Origin: Echinarachnius parma
Taxonomy: Eukaryota > Echinodermata > Echinoidea > Clypeasteroida > Echinarachniidae
Length of the DNA stretch: 64,000 bases
NCBI GenBank assembly: GCA_037951105.1
Contig: JBAMJV010009681.1
Location: 1-64,000 of the forward strand
Direction: 5' to 3'
A program made the translations under genes and the position numbers. The notes under the pieces are model-generated. The model saw nothing but the letters and a program-made list of their open reading frames with translations. It was not told where the DNA came from and made no database searches. Positions 37,001 through 46,000 of this stretch are shown in pieces; position 1 is the first letter of the stretch, and every line of letters starts with the position of its first letter.

Positions 37001-40000
37001 ACTTGCGATTACGCGCTCGCACTTTGCAGCACCTTTGCACAATAACTGGCTATGTCATAGTCTTTCTCGCAAACAAGTATGCTTTGTAGCGTTCTCTAAA
37101 CATGAACTAAATATTAATTACTATTCAAATAAATAAACATGAAACGAATGCAACTGAAAACATTACCTTGCAAGCGTTATTGACAGCTTCGTCGTCAGAG
37201 AAATCTTTCTTCTGGAAGATGAGCTGATTTTCCTTCAGTCCGTGAAAAGCTACTTCACCGACTTGTTTGAAGGATTTGGCGCACTGCTGTTGACATTCCT
37301 TCAGTGATTTTTCATCGGTGCACTTGGTGTGATAATGTTCAACGAGAGAATATACCATTTCTCCAAGGATCTGAGAGAAGGTTTGCAATTTGCGGATCGT
37401 CGCTCGTCTGGATTCGTCCCTCCACATGTGACAAAGCATGCAACAGAAGATGGGATATGGTGTCATGTTCTCACGAACCAGGCTGTCATTCTTCACTAGC
37501 TCAATGAGACTGTCTGCTGCGGTGCGATCATCTGCAAAGAACTTACGGATATAGTCGATCACATTGGCCTGACTAAATCCCTGAACACGTATTGTGCTGA
37601 ACTTCTTGCTGACACTGTTTGTACAAGTGATATCACCAGCTCGCCATGGTCTGGTAGTAACGACAACTGGAACGCGCTTGAATTTCTCGACTTTGACTAT
37701 TTGGACGACGGCTGAATTTCGGTCCTTTATATCCCCTTTATACTCATCAAGACCATCTATGAGAAGCACAACTTTTCTCTGATGTGTTCGGATGTACTCA
37801 TCCACTTGATATCCCTCCAAGTCAATCTCATCTGAAACGTAGCGCATTGCGAAGTCACCGAAGATATGACCATGTTTATGGTCGCGTTCGTTCTCTCTTA
37901 GCCGAATAAGAAGCAAGATATCGATATCATGCATGTGCTTCCCGGTTGCCCAGTCGTACGCTAACTTGGCGAAGAGAGTTGTCTTTCCGACACCTGCTTC
38001 GCCTACAAGAAGAATCCGGGATATTAGTTTGCCATCTGTCATCATTTGAACAAGCTCTTCGTACTCCACGCGTTTGGGTTTCACTTGGTTGTCCTTTTCA
38101 AGTAGAAGGTTGATGTAAATTTGCTCAAGTCTTTTGTAGTCGAAGGGTGAAGTGTTGATCTTTTCAAATTCTGTGCGGTAATATGTTTTTAGTTCCTCTC
38201 GTAATATGCGTACATCTTCGCCTCCTAGAGGACCTCGAACTTCAGGTGGCAAATCTGTAAGTAAAACAAACATGTAATAGTGTTCCGTGATCGAACCATG
38301 GAGAGAAACTTAATATTGTATATGCATACTTTTGAATATTCGTGAAAAACCCGTATTTGCCGGTGTATTAACCGCCCCTTTTTAATGGCGGGAGAACCGC
38401 AAAAATGGGGGGAGCGGTTAATACACGGATATAAGAAAATTGTACACTCAAAATGCCTACTTGAGGAAAACAATTTTTTTTAGGACACCTTGTAGCGCTG
38501 GTGGAATATATACAACGTTGGTTTGCCTCCCAAAAGAGCTTACTGTAATACGTAGCATTTATCAATATATACATTTTCTCATAATCAAAGTAGTGGTTAG
38601 TGAAAAATAAATCAAAATTGCATATTTAATGAAAAGTAACACGCTGTTGCTCATGAATATTCATATATTAGACACATCTCTGAGTAGGCTACTGAGTAGG
38701 CTACTGGGGATTCCCCCTTTTTGGAAGAGTCAATTTATATGTAGGGGTGTTCAAATGTTTGCGGGTAAACTAAGTTGAATATTTAGCAGATTCCTGTTAA
38801 ATATTTCGTAAAAGACAAAATAATTTCAAAGAATCTTTCAAAACAGAGATGACAAAATGTACCTTGATATTTATTTCCTTCTTATAAGTTCTTTCATCGT
38901 AACCCTTACCCAAGGTTTTGTTGAATCCACCCCTTATTTTGGGAGATACCAAATCACGTAAGTTCCAGACTTCCAGCTTTCACCACGCATATTTGTATCT
39001 CCACTTGCAACTTACGATCACAATTTCTTATTCCCTAATTTACTAATATCAAGGGTAGATATAACCAAATCTGAACTTGTAAGAAGGAATAAACATATCA
39101 AGGTACATTTTTTTCATCTCTGATTTGATTCATGTTTTGTTTTGTCTTTGTTTGTCTTCCGTTTGTCTTCGTTTGTTCACTACAGTCTCATGCATAGTGT
39201 TCCGTGTTTTGTTTTCTGTTAAGCTCAAAAAATGTTATAAATTACGGATTGATCGGGGAAGGGGCTCATAATTTCCTTAATGTGCTTCAGAGACTTCAGT
39301 TAATTGAAGTATATTTCATAGAATAAAACTCTGGAAAAGATGGATGGTTTTTCTTACTCTCGGCACATTTTGACCATCCAAAAATCAAGAATTATACTAT
39401 CAAATTTTTTTTTTTTCATGGAAAACCCCCCAAAGTTAGGGATGCGGTTAATACACCGGAGCGGGTAATACACCGACAAATGCGGGTATATAATCATGAT
39501 AATATTAGTAATAATCCTTTCTTATAAATTCTTACAATGAAGTCTCAATGCGCATACATATGAATCAGAGCAGAGAGAGAAAAAAACAAATATTTAAGCA
39601 AAAATATAATAACTAACCCTTACAATTCATTAACAAACATAAAGATTTTAAAACTATTTCGAAATGATATTGCTCTGTATCAAATTGTTTAACATTAAAA
39701 CGAAGTTTGTTCCAGAGCATAGGTGCAGCAAAGACCGCTGACCTTAATGGTTTTAACATAATATTAAACTAAAAGATTCTTTAACTTTAACGACGGACTC
39801 TCGATGACCAATAAAAACTAATTAGCTCTTGAAGGTAGACAGGTGAATGTCTATGTATGCAATTAAACGTGTAAACTAAAATCTTTAACATTATTCGTTT
39901 ATTTACAGGTACGCAATAAAAATCATACAAAACTGGACTAATATATTCACATGGCTTATTACGTGTTATCAATCGAGCAGCAGCATTTTGTATTTGTTCT

Positions 40001-43000
40001 ACTATACTAGATAACACCTCTAGTAAACAAAATAAAATACTGTTACAATTCATTATATGACTGAACATGAACAAGTCTTTCTGTAGTGAGTTTATCCAAA
40101 TACTGTTTAATCTTTCCTATAGCTCATACAGACCAAATGTTTTTCTACAGCATTTACATGATTTACTAATGACAGGTTTTCATCAAATAAAACGCAAATA
40201 AACGGTCATCATGAACTGGTATTTCTTAGAGTGCGTCTTTTCCATAATTATGTTTACGACTTAGTACACACGTTATTCATACAAAAGTAGTTGCTAACAT
40301 AGTTATACAAAAACCTTCTCTCCATAATATGATGTTGTTATTGCCATTCGACTTTAACGACATGTTCAAGCTGTCATTTTCGTTCAAACAATTCAACTTG
40401 GTATAAGTTTAGAGCAATTCTTTGTGTAACTTTTTCAAGGAAAGGAAAATTGTTCTAAGGTACATTACCGGTGACCAGGGGTCTTTGCTGACTCGCAGAA
40501 GATGATGATGAGGACGACGTCGCATCTATCTCTGATAATTTGTCACCTTTGTAGTGGGAATCATACACAAGTACTATAATTAATAATAAATACAAATGTT
40601 AAGGGAATTATATCCCAGTCATAACCTTCCTCATAAATTAATGTTCACTTGCCTTTGATGATCTAATTGGTAAGTGATTAAAATATAATACGTAGATACA
40701 ATATGGAATAAATTCCTTATCTATAGGGACTCAGTAACATTGTCCAAATCATCAAAACTTACTTGGAACTTTTGTGGTTCTCTCATACTTGTTCTTAATC
40801 ATATTGAAAATACAAGCACGGGACCGGTTTCGGTTTTTCAAATGTTCATTTCGTTCAAAAGATATTTACGATAGAAGTGAGCAGATGATTAACTGTCTAC
40901 GGGATAATTTGAGCAGTGTACAAAGTAGGTGCAATGAGTAGGTGAATATCACTTTGCATTATTGCTCATTTCTCGGCCAAAGCACATCCAATTAAAGTGA
41001 AATTTTCACACATTACTTTGTAGACATATCAGATCACACCATATACACTATATACATTTTATTAATCACTCGTCAAATTTTGCTCTCGTCAGCAAAGTTA
41101 CTAGATCCCTTTAAGAAATGAATAAGAACAAATCGTGTAATCGTGTAAAGCTCCACGGGAATAGCGCTACAATATAAATAACCGTTATTCTTAATATTAT
41201 TAAATCTTGTAAATTTGTCACAATAAATTGCTGTTATGTTTCATGAAGATGGCTAGGGAATAACATTATTCTGTACACCAATTATTAGTGTTTAGTTTAT
41301 ATGGAAAATACTCATTACAAAACCTTATAAACGAATGATTTTAACTAACAAAATGGAGCCAATCATTATTACGTTGTTATAAGAAATGGCCTAGATTTAA
41401 ACATTATTTGTAATTGTTCTTCTATATTTTCTCATTTTGGTCAATATATTAAATATCGTCAATCTTGTTAAGTTCTTAAATTGTAAATAGCATTGAATTT
41501 CAATATAATTTGCCTAATATGAAAATCGTGCTAAAGGGCATGGGACTTATTAAAGAGAAGGCTCGGTTAACCTGATATCAGGAATTCAAATTATGCTTGT
41601 CAAATAAACACCTCAAAAAAAGTTCGGAAACTCAACTAGATCGATTATATTACTCTTAATGTCATTCTGCATTTTTTTAAATTTTAGTGTCATTGCATTG
41701 TATGATAATTTCCCTTTAGAATTGTACATTATTTTTCATTTATTTCAAATCAGGGAATACAAAGTGCGTTTCAGAATGGAGGACGGTCAGAAGTCAAATG
41801 TCGCAAAATGGGCCGAAAGTATTCAGTTGTGAAATTTTACTCTTGTGTCGTATTGTTTAATGCTCAAGTTGTATCGAAGATTGTAGCGCGTTCAAATGAT
41901 TTAAACCTATACAATTTGGTATCATTTTAAAGCCCACTTGCCTATCTTTTCGATACAATTATGTCCGTCACAATTTCATTAGCAGGTTAAGTATGGTACA
42001 GCTGAATATGGGGGAGGGTCGAATATGAAATGTTGCAAAATGCATTTCATTTTGTGAAATTGAAGGCGTTGCATCGTAAATCGACTATTGGAGGGGATGT
42101 TTTGGGGTTTTACATTGCATAATCATCAGTAGATTTACCATCATGTGACAGCATGTTTATTTTCATGTCTCACCTGTAATAATTATGATATTGGGGTGTG
42201 TGCAGTAAAGCCGGATATGGGGGCGTATTAATGCTATAAATTTAAGACCGTGGCTTCCTGTTTCAAGATTCCGGTCAGATATTGATTTATTATTCATAAC
42301 TCTATCATCATTACTTTTTGCACGATAAGAAAGCTCATTAATTAACATTTAACATGATATCTCATTTACAATGATTATGCTGCATGTGTGTGTGCATTAC
42401 AAGAAAACTCTCAAACTTGATGTATTGGAAATGCATCAAATTTCCCTAAACCTACGAAACTGGCCAGAACTGGCATATTAGCGCCCTCTTTGACCGTGTT
42501 GGTATGCCCTGTCAGCACGTTATTAAACGGCAAAACGTCGACCTTTCAACTTGTCATTTTGAGCCCCATACATTTAGAGGTACTACACACACCTCAATCA
42601 CATAGTCATTACGAATGGGGCATTATTTTATTCACAAATTAACACGCTTCAACATGATGTTGAATTTCATAATGATTATGTATTTAAAGTAAAGTAATAA
42701 GATATCTCCACAAAAAGTCGTTTTTGGATGCAACGCCTTCAATTTTACATAATCAAATGCATTTTGTTTACATTTCGCTGTCGAGCCTCCCTAATATTCA
42801 CCTTTATTGTACCTAGCCGGCTTTCATAATAATTCCAAGTGAGGTGTCATTGGAAAGATAATTAAACAGGCTTTTTTCTGATACCGTATTCAACAGCATC
42901 TCTTCATTGTCAAGATATTCATCGTCGAAAGAATTTGAACTTAAGAAAGACCATGATATGAGTGTCAGACCTTTCGACTGAAGTTTGTTGGCGCATTTTG

Positions 43001-46000
43001 TGACATTTCACTTCTGACCTTCACCCGTTCTCAAATATACTGCGCATACCCCGCACTCGTGATACTTACGATTTGGTATCATTTTAAAGAGGTATACACA
43101 CTCTTTCAAGTGATACATAATTATAACCATTATGATTTCATAAGAAAATAGATAGTCGATCAAACTTGAGTTTCCGAACTTTTTTTGAGGGGTTTAGATT
43201 AATATGAATCCACAATCTACCATACATAAGAAGAAACCATGACAAAAACTGTTTTTAAACTGTTCAATATTGTAAACGCCCGAACAGTAGAATAAAACGG
43301 CTAAGAGTGACTGTTATATAAAACTCAAGCTGACTCTATGCACGATCTGAAATGTTACTTTAAAGACGCAGACATCTAAACACGAAATCGAAGATCGAAG
43401 GTCAATTATTTCAAAATTAGATATGTTTAAACCTTAAAGGGGTAGTTCAGTTTTGGTAGAGAGGGCGCTGCACAACACACTTTTTTTGTGAGGTAATGAA
43501 AAACTGAGTGTCGAATTTGAAAGATCATGCAATTTTAATGGCAGAATAAACTTCATTTGGTCGGTTCAGAAATGGCTGAAATATCAATAAATATATCCGA
43601 TCGTAATAAATTTGGGCCCCAAATTTATTCGATGAGTTTCGACAATTTTTTTTTAAATGCTTACACTTTTTCAAAAAATGTAATGTTCAAAAGCGGTTTT
43701 GGAATAGTTGTTGATGATCTCTCTATATTTTAACAAAACATCACATGCATAATTTTGTATGAAAAATGGTTGAAACCAATGCCTTTTTAGGAAGCGCCCT
43801 CCTGTGTTTTAATGGCTCTTTTTTAATGATAACAGGCTTTTTACTTTAGTCGTTTGTAATTTTGTATACCTTTCAAGCATGGTGGAGTTATAACTATTAG
43901 TTTGTAATGTTACTGTGCAGGTTTTGGTTACTAATGTTCAGCCCTATCAAAACTGTACGACCCCTTTAAATGAGATATGGATGTAAAGAGTAACTTTTTA
44001 GCTTTAATCTGATTCATTTTCTGAATCAACAATGTCACGCATCGCTGAGTTATTTGCTGTTGAAGATGGCAAGTGCAAAACCCACTTTTTGCAAGTTTTG
44101 GCTTATGATTGGATTCTTGAAATGAGTGGTATCCCATAAATGTTAGGGATTAGTTTTCATTTTGGGGCTAAAAACGTTCACTTCGTGTCGATTGCGGCCC
44201 TGCAAATCATCCAGATCACGTGGAGATGTAAACACCTTGTTGTTCAAATGTCGAAACAGGAAGAAGTGACTAAAAATGAATCAGATGGCTTTGGTGGCCT
44301 TTCCATCTCTATTGTTACCGCAATATCCCTTGCCCCACTGTGAGAGCTCTCCTAGTCCATCTGTGACAGCGACAAGGTGATGAGCTTGGGCACTGTCCTG
44401 AATCTGTCTAAATACTCCTCGCACCTGTCGCCCTAATGTGTTCCTCCAACTGAGATATAATCTGAACGTACATGTTCCAAGTTTATGTTAATGGCCCAAA
44501 TCCGTTGACCTTCCTCAAAGTTTCTAATCCAAGTTGTCCATTGTTTACGAATGATATCAACTCAAACATATAGGGAAACTGGCCGTAAAACGCAAGAGGG
44601 CACTCTCTAAAAACGCATTGGTTTCAACCATATATTAATTACAAATTGTGCATGAGATATTTTGTTAAATTAATGATTAGATAAAGAGATTATCAACAAC
44701 TATTTCAAAACCTCTTTTGTAAATGTTTGAAAAGTACAAGCATTTTTTTTCTTCAACAAAACGGCTGGTTCCAAATTATTGAATTATTGTAGGACCCCAC
44801 ACTAATTTTAATGTAAATAATTCAAACATATAGGTAAACTAACCAAGAATATATTGTGATTAAAAGTGAGCAAAGAAAAATGGGATTCCAACGGGATTCG
44901 AACCCGAGACCTCCGGATTGCTAGACCGGTGCTCTACCGACTGAGCTATAGAAAACCCTACGACGGCGTTCTTCCCAGAAACCCCTTAATTCAACTTTGC
45001 TCAAGTAGTCAGAAGCTTTATAAACCTGACATAAACCCGAAGCGGATTAAAATCAACTTGGGGATAAATGCGAGGGATCGCCGAAGCGATACAGCTTTTT
45101 ATAATAATTAATTCAAACATATAGGTAAACTGACCAAGAATATATTGTGATTAAAAGTGAGCAAAGAAAAATGGGATTCCAACGGGATTCGAACCCGAGA
45201 CCTCCGGATTGCTAGACCGGTGCTCTAACGACTGAGCTATAGAAAACCCTACGACGGCGTTCTTCCCAGAAGCCCCTTAATTCAACTTTGCTCAAGTAGT
45301 CAGAAGCTTTATAAACCTGACATAAACCCGAAGCGGATTAAAATCAACTTGGGGATAAATGCGAGGGATCGCCGAAGCGATACAGCTTTTTATAATAATT
45401 AATTCAAACATATAGGTAAACTGACCAAGAATATATTGTGATTAAAAGTGAGCAAAGAAAAATGGGATTCCAACGGGATTCGAACCCGAGACCACCGGAT
45501 TGCTAGACCGGTGCTCTACCGACTGAGCTATAGAAAACCCTACGACGGCGTTCTTCCCAGAAGCCCCTTAATTCAACTTTGCTCAAGTAGTCAGAAGCTT
45601 TATAAACCTGACATAAACCCGAAGCGGATTAAAATCAACTTGGGGATAAATGCGAGGGATTGCCGAAGCGATACAGCTTTTTATAATAATTAATTCAAAC
45701 ATATAGGTAAACTGACCAAGAATATATTGTGATTAAAAGTGAGCAAAGAAAAATGGGATTCCAACGGGATTCGAACCCGAGACCACCGGATTGCTAGACC
45801 GGTGCTCTACCGACTGAGCTATAGAAAACCCTACGACGGCGTTCTTCCCTGAGACCCCTTAATTCATCATTGCTCAAGTGGTCAGAAGCTTTATAAACCT
45901 GACATAAACCCGAAGCGGATTATATCAACATAACAATTTAATTATGTTGGATGGCAGGCCAGCGCATATTCATGTTCAATTAAAATGTACCTTATCATGC

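Larger units (their letters stand above)
44820..45935 (-). repeat. tandem array of 291-bp units, four copies
   Basis: Four nearly identical units at an exact 291-bp spacing each hold a tRNA-like gene on the minus strand, the phrase TTCAAACATATAGGTAAACT and a GCGAGGGATCGCCGAAGCGA hairpin-like block. The last unit loses similarity after AAGCGGATTA. High identity implies recent amplification or homogenisation. Confidence 0.9.

Noticed and set aside
44866-45693. Open frames reading SNGIRTRD and RPVLYRLSYR in the repeat array
   Set aside because: They are antisense translations of the tRNA-like genes; the same peptides appear wherever such tRNA sequences occur.
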